Numbered from the stretch's first letter, positions 41,801 through 43,272 are shown. The stretch: DNA of 64,000 bases from Serripes groenlandicus (GCA_031761405.1 JASEVX010000001.1:25053606-25117605); one strand, 5' to 3'. Numbers and translations are program-made. The notes: generated by a model not told the origin, from the sequence alone.

Positions 41801-43272
41801 AAAAGTATTTATGTAAAAGTGTAGTTTTAGAATAGGGTTGAAAACATTGTGCCAAAAAGAATAAATTGCTCATTAATGAGCAATTTCTTTTTTTGCCACA
41901 ATGTTTTCAAAGGTCCTCTGCTGCAGAGGCGTCAGAAAGTGTCTGTATGAGGGAAAAGGTTAAACCAACCATTTTACATCAATGGTGAAGCAAGTTTTTA
42001 CTAACGCTTTCCAACATACAGACGTTTTCTGATGCCTTTGCAGCAGAAAACTTTTGCAAAATATTGTCGCAAAAGGAGAAATTTCTCCTGTTCCCACAAT
42101 GTTTTCTACCATATTCAATAATAATACTTCCATATATATATAGTGTAGAGATTTTTAAAATGTTTGCCTAAACATGTTCAAATGGTTAGGAATGTTAGTT
42201 CTATATTATATTAATCAATCAAACTTGACTTAAACATTTCCCTCATACAACAATTCTGCAGGAGAGGAATTTAAAAACATCTAGAAAAAAATAGAGATAA
42301 TTTCTGAAAATGAAAGTACAATAATTGAATCAAGTTGAAGACATGGTTACAAAAGGAGAAATTGCTCGTTTTGAGCAATTTCTTCTTTTGCCACCATGTT
42401 TTCAAAACGCTGTCTTCTGCAGAGGCGTCAGAAAGCTTCTATATGAGGGAAAAAGTTAAACATTTCCTACATACAGATGCTCTCTGACACTTCTGCAGCA
42501 GAAGACTTTTGAGATTATATAATTACAAAAGGAGAAATTGCTCTCAATGAGCAATTTCACCTTTTGCCACAATGTTTTCAACTTTATTCAATAATTGTTC
42601 TTTCATTTATAGAGAATTTTTTAATCATTTTGACTGAATGCTTTCCAAGTACTCTGCTGCAGACTTGTTGCATGTGGGAAAGGGTAAACCATTTAACTGA
42701 TATGATATTCAAAGAGTCGCCTGCTTTGAAAAAGTTGTAACATTTCATTCATCATTTACCATTCTCATATATACATACAACAATTCTGCAGTAGCGACTT
42801 TGATAACATCTAGGCAAATATCTAAAAATGAAACTTATTCTTGGATACAGTGAAAAACATTGTGGCAAATGGAGAAATTGCTTGCAAAATATTTATTTCA
42901 TCAGAATGTTTTACAAAAGTCATCTGTTGCAGATTCTAGTATATTTGGGAAAGGGTTAATGTCTTACTTGAAAATGATACATGTCTTTCTGCAAACACTT
43001 ATGTGTTAAATTACATTTAACCATTTCCCACATACAACAATTCTGCAGCAGACGACTTTGAACATATTTTGTCAGAATATGGAAAATCTCTATAATTGAA
43101 TGGATAACCTATGACTAAAAGTGAAAAAACATTGTTGCAAAAGGAGAAACTGCTCCTTTTGTCACTATGTTTTCAAAAAGCTGTCTGCTGCAGAGGTGTC
43201 AGAAAGCGTCTATATGAGGGAAAGGGTTAAATCTTTCTTGTCTATATTTACTTTCAGGAACAATCAAGATAA
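2743..43272 (+). CDS. ZNF106: ZNF106-like zinc-finger/WD40 protein, whole gene model
   Basis: The model joins about 16 coding exons: 2743-2802, 3566-3624, 4519-4680, 6597-9420, 9972-10149, 11433-11620, 13276-13327, 16986-18642, 33196-33373, 34526-34660, 35865-35981, 37506-37694, 39025-39087, 40232-40345, 41567-41710 and 43258-43272. All junctions are GT-AG and all phases agree, giving about 2,044 residues; human ZNF106 is about 1,880. Order: finger 1 (residues about 6-35), finger 2 (about 44-67), a long disordered basic region, a conserved helical segment, and a seven-bladed WD40 C-terminus (about 1,740-2,040). Known role of the family: a nuclear RNA-binding protein linked to splicing factors and motor-neuron upkeep in mice. 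Identity rests on recognised similarity in the fingers, the LPRF..LVQN segment and every WD40 exon. The vertebrate C-terminal C2H2 fingers were not found. A 5' UTR exon must lie upstream. Confidence 0.85.
2822..3060 (-). mobile_element. TTAA MITE, decayed copy
   Basis: GCCTTTCCCACATACAGCAA and TCTGCAGCAGACAG are followed by the arm GAAAACATTGTGGCAAAATG; the far end has decayed. Confidence 0.6.
3566..3624 (+). CDS. ZNF106: ZNF106 exon 2; second half of finger 1
   Basis: The exon follows a TTTTTAATCTTCAG acceptor and ends before GTAAGT. It encodes ELQEHNWSLMHHIKIEQTK, whose spaced histidines (H..H) complete the finger begun in the previous exon, as in matrin-type fingers. It ends in phase 2. 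A TTAA element begins only 15 bp downstream of the donor. Confidence 0.85.
3640..3867 (+). mobile_element. TTAA palindromic MITE, well preserved
   Basis: TTAA at both ends, same structure as the copy at 2359. It begins 15 bp inside ZNF106 intron 2. Confidence 0.87.
3902..3990 (+). mobile_element. Fragment of SINE family S2
   Basis: GTGGAGTGTCCTCGGGCAAG, then CCTAG.CTAGTGCTGGTTTG and TTTACCCAGGGATCATAAAT match the body of the complete S2 copy at 61982-62216 (read on its - strand). The tRNA head is missing. Confidence 0.65.
4215..4440 (+). mobile_element. TTAA MITE, diverged copy
   Basis: CTGCAGCAGACGACC, the hairpin GGTGAAATTGCTCATGATGA and GCCGTCTGCTGCTGG are visible; the ends have decayed. 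It lies just before ZNF106 exon 3. Confidence 0.65.
4519..4680 (+). CDS. ZNF106: ZNF106 exon 3; finger 2
   Basis: The acceptor is ATTAACAG and the donor GTAGGT. The product contains CSLCMETC followed by a KHLNQDKH motif, a C-x2-C...H-x5-H finger in the same position as the second ZNF106 finger. Phase 2 on both sides. Confidence 0.85.
4740..5303 (+). mobile_element. TTAA MITE interrupted by an S1 SINE
   Basis: The left part (4740-4913) and right part (about 5224-5303) form one MITE bounded by TTAA. The S1 SINE lies between them in the unpaired arm of the element. Confidence 0.8.
4914..5224 (+). mobile_element. Full-length SINE, family S1, tRNA head
   Basis: The head reads GGTCGAGTCCCGGTAGCTCA, with an A-box-like TAGCTCAGTCGG and B-box-like GAGTTCGAATCCCGG. 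A body with CCGTGATATGACTGAGAAAT follows and a 3' tail of (AATC) repeats. The head can fold like a tRNA (GGTCGAG pairs with CTCGGCC), but the tail and its repeats elsewhere mark it as a SINE. Confidence 0.82.
5305..5520 (-). mobile_element. TTAA MITE, decayed copy
   Basis: The arm AGACAAAAGGAGAAATTGCC, the return TTTCTTCTTTTGCCACAAT and a GTCGTTTGCTGAAG remnant are visible. Confidence 0.55.
5544..5725 (+). mobile_element. Mariner-type MITE (TACAGTC family)
   Basis: The termini TTCAGTGCAACCTGTG and CACAGGTTTGACTGTA are inverted repeats. Inside are TTTAAAGACCACCCATGG and GGTGGTCTTTA. It pairs with the copy at 41261-41442. Confidence 0.75.
5990..6460. mobile_element. Decayed TTAA MITE fragments
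   Basis: A MITE 3' end (GGCGTCTGCTGCAGAAG, ATGAGGGAAAGG) at 5995-6045, and an older copy around 6200-6450 with TCTGCAGAAGACAACTTTTG. Confidence 0.5.
6597..9420 (+). CDS. ZNF106: ZNF106 exon 4; large disordered, basic region
   Basis: This 2,824-bp exon codes for about 941 residues and is by far the longest open frame in the window. It begins after CTCTTTCAG and most simply ends at GTAAAC after ATGATG (9420), which fits the phase-0 start of the next exon; the frame would otherwise run on 14 codons to a stop at 9463. The N-terminal third is rich in G, R, N, S and aromatics (RNA-binding style). A lysine stretch (KKKKKKGKG) at about 7605-7635 looks like a nuclear signal. A charged coiled coil spans about 7710-7910. 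The segment at about 8290-8450 (RERLHVAQML ... LPRFNLKISDLVQNQ) matches the best conserved middle block of ZNF106. A short poly-Thr run comes from an ACT repeat near 8065. Confidence 0.88.
9718..9952 (-). mobile_element. TTAA MITE, diverged copy
   Basis: CCCCTTCCCACATACAACAA, TCTGCAGCAGACAAC, the hairpin GAGATTGCTCATTATGAGC and the end GGAAAGGGG. It ends about 20 bp before the exon 5 acceptor. Confidence 0.72.
9972..10149 (+). CDS. ZNF106: ZNF106 exon 5; linker
   Basis: The acceptor is TATTTCTTACAG and the donor G|GTTTGT, leaving phase 1. The 59 residues (IQNDSTVDRVNAILNAV...) are polar and probably disordered. Supported by phase agreement with both neighbours and by a coding-like composition unlike the repeats around it. 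A TTAA element ends about 20 bp before the acceptor. Confidence 0.75.
10150..10370. repeat. SINE tail and MITE remnants
   Basis: Complement of the S1 body (TTACGCCG.TTTCTACATTA, TTTCAGTTATATCACGGCG) at about 10172-10215, then a MITE 3'-end remnant to 10365. Nothing coding. Confidence 0.45.
10371..10574 (-). mobile_element. TTAA MITE, diverged, abutting the next copy
   Basis: It starts TTAACCTTTTGCCACATACA and ends GGGCAAGGG-TTAA; that TTAA (10571-10574) is also the start of the next element. Confidence 0.72.
10571..10784 (-). mobile_element. TTAA MITE, well preserved
   Basis: It starts TTAACCCTTTCCCTCATACG, has CTGCAGCAGACGAC and AAGCTGTCTGCTGCAGAGG, and ends GGGAAAGGG-TTAT. The internal hairpin has lost part of one arm. 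Confidence 0.8.
11160..11385 (-). mobile_element. TTAA MITE, diverged copy
   Basis: TTAA at both ends, CTGCAGCAGACGAC, hairpin GAGAAACTGCTTGTTTTGAG and GTCGTCTGCTGCAGATG. Confidence 0.75.
11433..11620 (+). CDS. ZNF106: ZNF106 exon 6; coiled coil
   Basis: The acceptor is ATATTTGCAG and the donor GTGAGT. It codes for about 63 residues (DKQLDSSLNS ... QLNTFTDRRKE) with heptad spacing of I/L/V. The position and style match the coiled coil of vertebrate ZNF106 that follows a lysine-rich tract. A TTAA element starts 20 bp after the donor. Confidence 0.8.
11640..11871 (+). mobile_element. TTAA MITE next to the exon 6 donor
   Basis: TTAA at both ends, with a perfect central hairpin GAAATTGCTCAAAACGAGC. 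It begins 20 bp past the donor of ZNF106 exon 6. Confidence 0.85.
11878..12106 (-). mobile_element. TTAA MITE, well preserved
   Basis: TTAA at both ends, starts AACCTTTCCATCATACAAC and ends TATGAGGGAAAGGG. It is 6 bp from the preceding copy. Confidence 0.83.
12110..12325 (-). mobile_element. TTAA MITE, decayed copy
   Basis: The arm GAAAATATTGTGGCAAAAGG, a decayed return and GTTGTCTGCTGCAGACG remain. Confidence 0.5.
12395..12920 (+). mobile_element. Two decayed S1 SINE copies
   Basis: The first (12395-12560) has CCCAGGTTCAATCTCC and TTGAAAAACTGCTGAAAACG. The second (12770-12905) has GCGTTCGATCACCGGTCGGG, CTGTGACATAACTGAAAAAG and the tail CCAAACAATCAATCA. The rest of 12560-13270 holds no recognised feature. 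Confidence 0.6.
13276..13327 (+). CDS. ZNF106: ZNF106 exon 7; end of coiled coil
   Basis: This short exon (LTGKESQFRTSRMRLLQ) lies between TGTTTTCAG and G|GTAAAG. It resembles the MSALRTHRIQILQ-like end of the vertebrate ZNF106 coiled coil. Phase 0 in, phase 1 out. A Helentron-like repeat begins 41 bp beyond the donor. Confidence 0.78.
13369..14806 (+). mobile_element. Helentron-like element with internal tandem repeats
   Basis: The 5' end after a T run reads AGATCACCAGAGCCAAAGGC, then CAGGTGAGCTATT and repeated CCGTCGTCCGTCCGTCC. The body repeats a block of about 300-450 bp (TCACAGGAATGTTCCTTTGG, TGAGAACTTTGGTTGCTGCG, TACTGATTGGTCGA). The 3' end has the small hairpin AGGGCCATCTTGGCCCT followed by CTTGTT and another T. 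This layout (T|T insertion, 3' hairpin, tandem core) fits non-autonomous Helentrons and bivalve 'pearl' elements. Confidence 0.65.
14897..15124 (+). mobile_element. TTAA MITE, well preserved
   Basis: TTAA at both ends. Central hairpin GAAATTGCTCAAAACGAGC. Its right TTAA is reused by a decayed copy that runs to about 15290. Confidence 0.86.
15121..15290 (-). mobile_element. TTAA MITE, decayed, sharing a TTAA
   Basis: TTAACCCATTCCCATATTCA opens a shrunken copy with ACATTGTGGCAAAAG and CTCCTTTCCTTACAATAT. Confidence 0.55.
15400..15680 (+). mobile_element. Decayed S1 SINE
   Basis: AATCCAGGGGTTGTAGGGTC, TTCGATGATTGACTAAAGTC and GTCAGTTGCCTTG are decayed forms of the S1 body (compare 4950-5090). 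Confidence 0.5.
15690..15913 (-). mobile_element. TTAA MITE, well preserved
   Basis: TTTTCCCTCAAACGGCAATT, CTGCAGCAGGCGAC, hairpin GAAATTGCACGTTTTGTGC and the end TATGAGGGAAAGGG. The flanking TTAA is lost on both sides. Confidence 0.78.
15955..16945. mobile_element. Cluster of four decayed TTAA MITEs
   Basis: Copies at about 15957-16157, 16262-16465, 16540-16722 and 16722-16945. The last is the best (CCCTTTCCCACATATAGACG, hairpin GAGAAATTGCTCATAAGAGC). It ends about 40 bp before ZNF106 exon 8. Confidence 0.65.
16986..18642 (+). CDS. ZNF106: ZNF106 exon 8; second large disordered region
   Basis: The acceptor is TATTTCCAG and the donor AG|GTATGC. It codes for about 552 residues rich in S, E, D and K, with many SP/TP sites. 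There is a basic cluster near 18300-18365 (KKRLKSKRERDQNSRRKQK), probably a nuclear signal, and acidic-serine runs (SDSGEDKS). No folded domain is evident. Reading past the donor gives a stop at 18758 after entering a TTAA element. Confidence 0.85.
18668..18990. mobile_element. Two decayed TTAA MITEs just past exon 8
   Basis: TTTTACCCTTTTCCACATAC begins only about 28 bp after the exon 8 donor. TTGTCTGCTGCAGAGGCAT and TTGTCTGCTGCAATTGGATC mark two 3' ends. Confidence 0.6.
19102..20346 (+). mobile_element. TTAA MITE split by a 1.1-kb tandem-repeat element
   Basis: The left part ends TTTTCAATCATTATG near 19192. The right part (about 20320-20346) is GATTTACTGTATGTGGGAAA-GGG-TTAA. Confidence 0.65.
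19190..20310 (+). mobile_element. Element with hairpin head and about 130-145-bp tandem repeats
   Basis: The head hairpin CCCCCATACATGGGGG is followed by GCCCGTCCTTCCGTC. The unit (CTTCATACTTGGTGTGCAGG, TGACCCCTATTGATTTTGAG, AGCTGAAAAATGGTTTCC) recurs seven or eight times with divergence. The head resembles the fragment at 46443. Confidence 0.65.
20442..20654 (-). mobile_element. TTAA MITE, diverged copy
   Basis: TTATCCCTTTCACACATACA, a near-perfect hairpin GTGAAATTGCTCATTTTGAG, then GTCTTCTGCTGCACC and GTGGGAAAGGG. Confidence 0.72.
20655..21495. repeat. Mixed decayed repeats with hAT-type ends
   Basis: CCGCCACTGTAT occurs at about 21178 and 21341 next to CCCCC-rich GCCC motifs, reading on the - strand as CAGTGGCGGAT, a terminus seen in many hAT elements. 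No intact element or gene. Confidence 0.4.
21501..21730 (+). mobile_element. TTAA MITE, well preserved
   Basis: TTAA at both ends, starts AACCCTTTCCCGCATATAGA, ends TATGAGGGAAAGGG. Confidence 0.87.
21874..22085 (+). mobile_element. TTAA MITE with a short 5' deletion
   Basis: TTAA at both ends, but the bases between CCCTTTCC and GACGCCTCTGCAGC (about 18 bp) are missing. Confidence 0.83.
22105..23121. mobile_element. Array of four older TTAA MITEs
   Basis: Copies at about 22105-22335, 22449-22641, 22748-22939 (TTAA at both ends) and 22965-23121. The spacers between them are alike (GTAATCTGGTTT.AAAAGTA), so part of the block arose by segmental duplication of about 300 bp. Confidence 0.7.
23138..23143 (-). 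terminator. Candidate polyadenylation signal of the TRIM-like gene
   Basis: TTTATT on the + strand reads AATAAA on the - strand, about 315 bp past the stop codon. No closer canonical signal was seen. Confidence 0.3.
23190..23354 (+). mobile_element. Mariner-type MITE (TACAGTC family)
   Basis: The ends TACAGTCAAACTTGTA and TACAAGTTTTACTGTA are inverted repeats, flanked by TT/CA rather than a clear TA duplication. It lies just downstream of the TRIM-like gene. Confidence 0.72.
23458..25344 (-). CDS. TRIM-like protein: two B-boxes, coiled coil, beta-propeller tail, no RING
   Basis: One uninterrupted 628-codon frame inside ZNF106 intron 8, on the opposite strand. B-box 1 uses about C39, C42, C55, C58, C63, C66, H70 and H79. 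B-box 2 uses about C107, H110, C119, C127, C130, H135 and C138; the last ligand, often His, is Cys here (AHRSC). Residues about 148-260 are a long coiled coil. A lysine-rich linker (about 330-380) leads to repeated beta strands (about 395-625) such as GITMLDNQRIAISDFQNSCI and HPTRPHLFVSDWQVAVLGF, an NHL-like propeller as in TRIM2/3/71 relatives. No RING precedes the B-boxes, so E3 ligase activity is not expected unless a RING comes from a partner or an unseen exon. Such intronless B-box genes are greatly expanded in bivalves, where innate-immune roles are proposed; the function here is inferred only. A possible AATAAA (minus) is at 23143-23138. Confidence 0.85.
   Translation of the reverse strand: MDMAEDNLAPVPSKEDDATENFTRDLCVEDCGSTEVLLCDQCMEDQDEVEAEGYCKDCSNFLCALCFKTHLRPQPWRNHRLQNRDEMPQVRAKKVTSEMAVADEERCHEHAGKVVEYYCEDHRVLGCSVCVTLAHRSCNITFIPSDSTKLQADYQQLNKEIQSLTDKLQGCMTKTKASMKQADRVAEKASNDVTGIRNILVAEVDKIQKEYLAQVKALKQTDKNNLDVIMKDYGDIENALTDFKTEVQEKEASKSHSTHIFIALRRGNDRVEEYRQQLQMLNDNDTGITSYHFQPSDTFMNTFKTHANAFGSLVMGKTSAETKPINKKKAAQNKSAAKTDGNQSKTSKAKDGEGQKASSGDSLYKQFITDINVKAETDKQTCVITGITMLDNQRIAISDFQNSCIKIMDTSQNLYKLKLKIHMTSPPYDLAFSGNKLAITQPAAGTIALITETKEFKACKTVALGAECRGIAYHDEKFFVSFNANPAKIQVMKTDGEVLSTFTLVGGDAFHQPFHLAVHPTRPHLFVSDWQVAVLGFDGSFERKYRDPEFTDLRGISVSFEGNLYVCDMERNAVYVILPTGGTKQVFLDGRDGIRKPYSLLATGRNKKKLYVGMDQCNVMKVFQISKK
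25424..25658 (-). mobile_element. TTAA MITE upstream of the TRIM-like gene
   Basis: TTAA at both ends; about 80 bp upstream of that gene's start codon. The hairpin arms are moderately diverged. Confidence 0.75.
25735..26135. mobile_element. Decayed TTAA MITE fragments
   Basis: GTAGCAGACAACTTTTTAAA with ACATTGTGGAAAATACAGGA, and TTTCAAAGTTGTCTGCTG, mark one old copy at about 25960-26125. Confidence 0.45.
26136..28360. other. Low-copy intronic DNA with one inverted-arm structure
   Basis: No gene recognised. Inverted arms of about 100 bp (26880-26985 and 27385-27475) carry GTGTGAATGGATG and AAGAATAGTCGAC, with a decayed TTAA MITE (27030-27190) between them. The direct repeat TCAGAAGTACAAATG occurs at 26820 and 27542. 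The rest (27560-28360) shows nothing. Confidence 0.5.
28489..29799 (+). mobile_element. Helentron/pearl-like element, about 1.3 kb
   Basis: After a T run it starts AGCTCACC...AAGGTGAGCTATTGTGATCA and a TCCGTCC-rich head. The core has about eight tandem units of roughly 145 bp (AAAACTAGGTCACTAGGTCA, GAAGGAAAATCTTGTTAACA). It ends with GGTGAGCGATCCAGGGCC, a GGGCCATCATGGCCC hairpin and CTCTTGTT. It sits inside an old TTAA MITE (28430-28488 and 29800-29870). Confidence 0.75.
29800..30461. other. Decayed MITE fragments, no gene
   Basis: Scattered remnants such as TTTTCAAAAGTCGTCTGCAA (29810), AGCAGACAACTTTAAAAACA (29892) and GAAGTTGTCTGCTGCAAAAG (30237). Otherwise AT-rich and featureless. Confidence 0.45.
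30462..30671 (-). mobile_element. TTAA MITE, diverged copy
   Basis: GACCCTTTCCCTCATAA at the start, a perfect inner hairpin GAGAAATTGCTCATATTGAG, and GTTGGAAAGGG-TTGA at the end. Confidence 0.7.
30759..30988 (+). mobile_element. TTAA MITE, well preserved
   Basis: TTAA at both ends. The right TTAA (30985-30988) is also the start of the next copy. Confidence 0.87.
30985..31193 (+). mobile_element. TTAA MITE, diverged, back-to-back
   Basis: It begins TTAACCCTTTCCTTCTTACA, has GGCGTCTGCTGTAGAATTC, and a decayed end GGTAAAGCGTTGA. Confidence 0.7.
31287..31408 (+). mobile_element. TTAA MITE with a large internal deletion
   Basis: TTAACCCTTTCCCACATACA to GAAATTGCTCAAAACAAGCA, then directly GATTTGTTGTATATGGGAAG-GG-TTAA. 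About 110 bp from the middle to the right arm are missing. Confidence 0.75.
31405..31635 (-). mobile_element. TTAA MITE, well preserved, back-to-back
   Basis: It shares TTAA 31405-31408 with the deleted copy to its left and ends GAGGGAAAGGA-TTAA. Confidence 0.85.
31735..32010. mobile_element. Decayed TTAA MITE fragments
   Basis: GTTGAAAACATTGTGGGAAA with GTTGTATGTGGGAAAGGG-TTAA at 31790-31850, and ATTTCTCCTTTTACCACAAT at 31923-31943. Confidence 0.5.
32254..32445. mobile_element. Near-perfect palindromic MITE with 3-bp target repeat
   Basis: The ends CTGGCCCCGATTCCACCAAC and GTTGGTGGAATCGGGGCCAG are exact inverted repeats. The inside is built from CTTAA/TTAAG repeats. It is flanked by GTA on both sides (32251-32253 and 32446-32448), fitting a Harbinger-like or ISL2EU-like 2-3-bp target duplication. 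Confidence 0.82.
32484..32714 (+). mobile_element. TTAA MITE, well preserved
   Basis: CACCCTTTCCCTCATACAGA start, hairpin GAAATTGCTCAAAAAGGAGC, and end GAGGGAAAGGA-TTAA. The left TTAA is lost. Confidence 0.83.
32715..33110. repeat. Mosaic of MITE, SINE and Helentron fragments
   Basis: ATGCATCTGCAGCAGACAAC (32730), an S1 SINE head piece GAGCTGTCAATCCAGGGGTT (32908) fused to a MITE arm, GTCGTCCGCTGCAGATTTGC (33030) and a solo Helentron 3' end GGTGAGCTATCATGGTCCTC (33083). Confidence 0.5.
33196..33373 (+). CDS. ZNF106: ZNF106 exon 9; start of WD40 propeller
   Basis: The acceptor is TTCCTTTTCAG and the donor GTATGT. The product includes LSVTAIQLFKGDVFVCYNG and SELRRFELK, a WD40 blade matching the first ZNF106 repeat. 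It follows a 14.6-kb intron that holds the TRIM-like gene. The last 48 bp of the exon plus the donor are repeated downstream as a 52-bp tandem array (separate entry). Confidence 0.87.
33326..33790 (+). repeat. 52-bp minisatellite made of an exon end plus its splice donor
   Basis: The unit (GTTTGTCTGTTATAATGGCA, GTGAGCTACGGAGATTTGAA, TTGAAG|GTATGT) is the last 48 bp of ZNF106 exon 9 with its donor. GT dinucleotides fall at 33374, 33426, 33478, 33530, 33582, 33634, 33686, 33738 and 33790, exactly 52 bp apart. Only the first keeps the frame; reading on gives V-C-V-C-L-L-stop. Confidence 0.93.
33790..34095 (+). repeat. Diverged higher-order continuation of the array, unit about 108 bp
   Basis: Three copies of a unit ending TAGAGTGACATGGAGA.TTGA and AATTGAA.GTATGTGGCT, with further donor-like sites near 33899 and 34005. 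Followed by a short (TGTC)n run at about 34121-34140. Confidence 0.75.
34225..34438 (-). mobile_element. TTAA MITE, diverged copy
   Basis: CCCTTTCCCACATATGACAA and AGTTGTCTGCTGCAGATTTT, with the hairpin half lost. It ends about 90 bp before ZNF106 exon 10. Confidence 0.65.
34526..34660 (+). CDS. ZNF106: ZNF106 exon 10; WD40 blade
   Basis: Phase 0 at both ends, TTTCATTACAG / GTAAGC. It codes for TGKILRELDCSPYLVNCLHV ... ILYTAGACKKLMLFNPT, a blade of the form (hydrophobic)..H..V.CL.....LYT.....L. A TTAA element starts 27 bp past the donor. Confidence 0.87.
34687..35622 (+). mobile_element. TTAA MITE split by a Helentron-like element
   Basis: Left part 34687-34858 and right part 35566-35622 rejoin into a standard well-preserved copy with TTAA at both ends. 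It starts 27 bp past the exon 10 donor. Confidence 0.85.
34859..35565 (+). mobile_element. Helentron-like element, about 0.7 kb
   Basis: It begins AGCTCTACTGGCCAAAGGCC after a T run, has CGTCCGTCCGTC, three to four tandem units of about 160-165 bp (GTATCTCAACCAAACTTATA, TGACTGGATTATGGCCCTTG) and ends with a GGCCCTCATGGGCC hairpin and TCTTGTT. It interrupts a MITE at a T run. Confidence 0.78.
35625..35835 (-). mobile_element. TTAA MITE, decayed copy
   Basis: CTCACATTTAACAAATATGC, AGCAGACAATTTCG, GGAAAACATTGTTTCAAAAG. It runs up to about 30 bp before the exon 11 acceptor. Confidence 0.6.
35865..35981 (+). CDS. ZNF106: ZNF106 exon 11; WD40 blade
   Basis: Phase 0 at both ends, TTTCTTTACAG / GTAATA. 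It codes for NFSLITTFSYSERVICLHEN followed by WGRLFVGLADGSVSVRSLK, closely matching the ZNF106 blade with RVLCLHSRW..LYAGLANG. Confidence 0.88.
36087..36312 (+). mobile_element. TTAA MITE, diverged copy
   Basis: TTCCTTTCCCTCATATACAC, CTGCAGCAGATGGC, hairpin GAAATTGCTCAAAACAAGC and GTCGTCTGCTGCAGATTTG. Confidence 0.75.
36630..36940. mobile_element. Long-hairpin foldback element
   Basis: The core 36656-36803 is a large imperfect palindrome around CACGAGCGCGTAGCGTGAGC with arms GATATGGAATATA and TATATTCCATATAC. The adjoining GACCGAATACTAGG-type block (36867-36930, with GACGTCATAACG and TTTGGCGCCA) recurs at 58355-58430. Confidence 0.65.
37119..37343 (-). mobile_element. TTAA MITE, well preserved
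   Basis: It starts TTAACCCTTTCACTCATATG, has a perfect hairpin GAAATTGCTCGTTTTGAGC and ends TATATGAGAGAAAA with the outer bases decayed. Confidence 0.82.
37345..37760. mobile_element. Decayed MITE pieces around exon 12
   Basis: AAACACTGTGGGTAAAATCT (37378) before the exon, and ACCCTTTCTAACATACAGCA beginning about 10 bp after the exon 12 donor. Confidence 0.5.
37506..37694 (+). CDS. ZNF106: ZNF106 exon 12; WD40 blades
   Basis: Phase 0 at both ends, TTCATTCCAG / GTATGT. It codes for TDKELNTFSCTASLIHCLTS ... LGTGDKIIYILDAITGLLIT then MLEGHTQPPLCIQ. The GH dipeptide and the D-x-I-x-(I/V)-x-D style strands are typical of WD40 blades. Confidence 0.88.
37877..38105 (-). mobile_element. TTAA MITE, well preserved
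   Basis: TTAA at both ends, CTGCAGCAGACGAC, hairpin GAAATTGCTTGTTTTGAGC, end TGACGGAAAGGG. Confidence 0.85.
38106..38540. other. Unannotated intronic DNA with one repeat fragment
   Basis: A fragment at 38320-38470 (GGGGCTATTGTGATACC, CGTCGTCGTCAC, TGAAACTTGGTACACATGTT) resembles the heads of the Helentron-like elements. No gene. Confidence 0.4.
38540..38965. mobile_element. Two or three decayed TTAA MITEs
   Basis: AACCCTTTCCCACATGTAGA (38541), AACCCCTTCCCGCATACAGA (38655) with a good hairpin GTTGAAATTGCTCATGACAA, and a tail ATCATCCGCTGCAGATTTAT (38938). Confidence 0.65.
39025..39087 (+). CDS. ZNF106: ZNF106 exon 13; WD40 half blade
   Basis: A 21-codon exon, phase 0 at both ends, GATATTTCAG / GTAAGT. 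The product LMGDKIISGSTDHTILVHN plus VS is a canonical S-G-S-x-D-x-x-I WD40 strand set. The neighbouring intron begins with a TTAA-element fragment almost at the donor. Confidence 0.86.
39105..39210 (+). mobile_element. Internally deleted TTAA MITE at the exon 13 donor
   Basis: ATCCCTTTTTTCCCCATGCA through AGACGACTTTTGAAAAC joined to CTGCTGCAAATTTATTG and GTTGGAAAGCG. It starts within about 15 bp of the donor. Confidence 0.6.
39238..39468 (+). mobile_element. TTAA MITE, well preserved
   Basis: TTAA at both ends, hairpin GAAATTGCACAAAACGTGC. Confidence 0.87.
39893..40184 (-). mobile_element. TTAA MITE with an internal duplication
   Basis: ACCCTTTCTCACATACAAGA, an extra TGTTTTCTGCTGCAGACTTC in the middle, then a hairpin GAGAATTTTCTCGTTTGAGC and the end GTGGGAAAGGG-TTTA. 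Longer than usual (about 290 bp). Confidence 0.65.
40232..40345 (+). CDS. ZNF106: ZNF106 exon 14; WD40 blade
   Basis: 38 codons, phase 0 at both ends, TCTATTTCAG / GTGAGT. It codes for SGQLLKTVSTKVPLSQLWTD then GSNIYAASLDQVIRMYDP, a blade matching the ZNF106 repeat that ends in 'A..D..VRVY'. Confidence 0.86.
40400..40545 (+). mobile_element. S1 SINE, 5'-truncated
   Basis: ACAGCCAGTTGCTTGGAAAG, AACTGACTGCCGTGATATGA and the tail CCCAATCAATCAATGAATC match 5070-5220 without the tRNA head. Confidence 0.72.
40818..41163. mobile_element. Truncated TTAA MITE followed by an older copy
   Basis: 40818-40914 is the left half of a well-preserved + copy, cut at GCACAAAACGTGT. 40951-41163 is an older reverse copy ending GTCTGCTGCAGAGGCATCAG and GTGGGAAAGG. 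Confidence 0.72.
41261..41442 (+). mobile_element. Mariner-type MITE (TACAGTC family)
   Basis: TACAGTCGAACCCGTG and CACAGGTTTGACTGTA are terminal inverted repeats, with TA at the outer edges. Same internal sequence as 5544-5725. Confidence 0.78.
41567..41710 (+). CDS. ZNF106: ZNF106 exon 15; last WD40 blade
   Basis: 48 codons, phase 0 at both ends, TCATTTTTAG / GTATGT. It codes for NMKLSEVYMTKVIVTFGMIS and GLLFTGNRNGMVEAIPL, matching the final ZNF106 blade (..IYTGCYDGSIQAV.L). The downstream 1.55-kb intron is filled by TTAA elements. Confidence 0.85.
41733..43230. mobile_element. Six consecutive TTAA MITEs filling ZNF106 intron 15
   Basis: Copies at about 41733-41963, 42003-42200, 42230-42459, 42456-42690 (sharing TTAA 42456-42459), 42759-42960 and 43017-43230 (TTAA at both ends). 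They cover most of the 1,547-bp intron from about 23 bp after the donor to 27 bp before the next acceptor. Confidence 0.8.
43258..43272 (+). CDS. ZNF106: Possible terminal ZNF106 exon (EQSR-stop)
   Basis: A strong acceptor (TATTTACTTTCAG) at 43257 gives GAACAATCAAGATAA in the required phase 0, so the protein would end EQSR. An AATAAA lies at 43348. The alternative is a second phase-0 acceptor at 44280 (TTCATACAG), giving YEPKMISLDLIKTKNMKV and six more residues before a stop. Neither carries the two C2H2 fingers that end vertebrate ZNF106, so the true 3' end is open. Confidence 0.45.
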   Translation, partial: EQSR

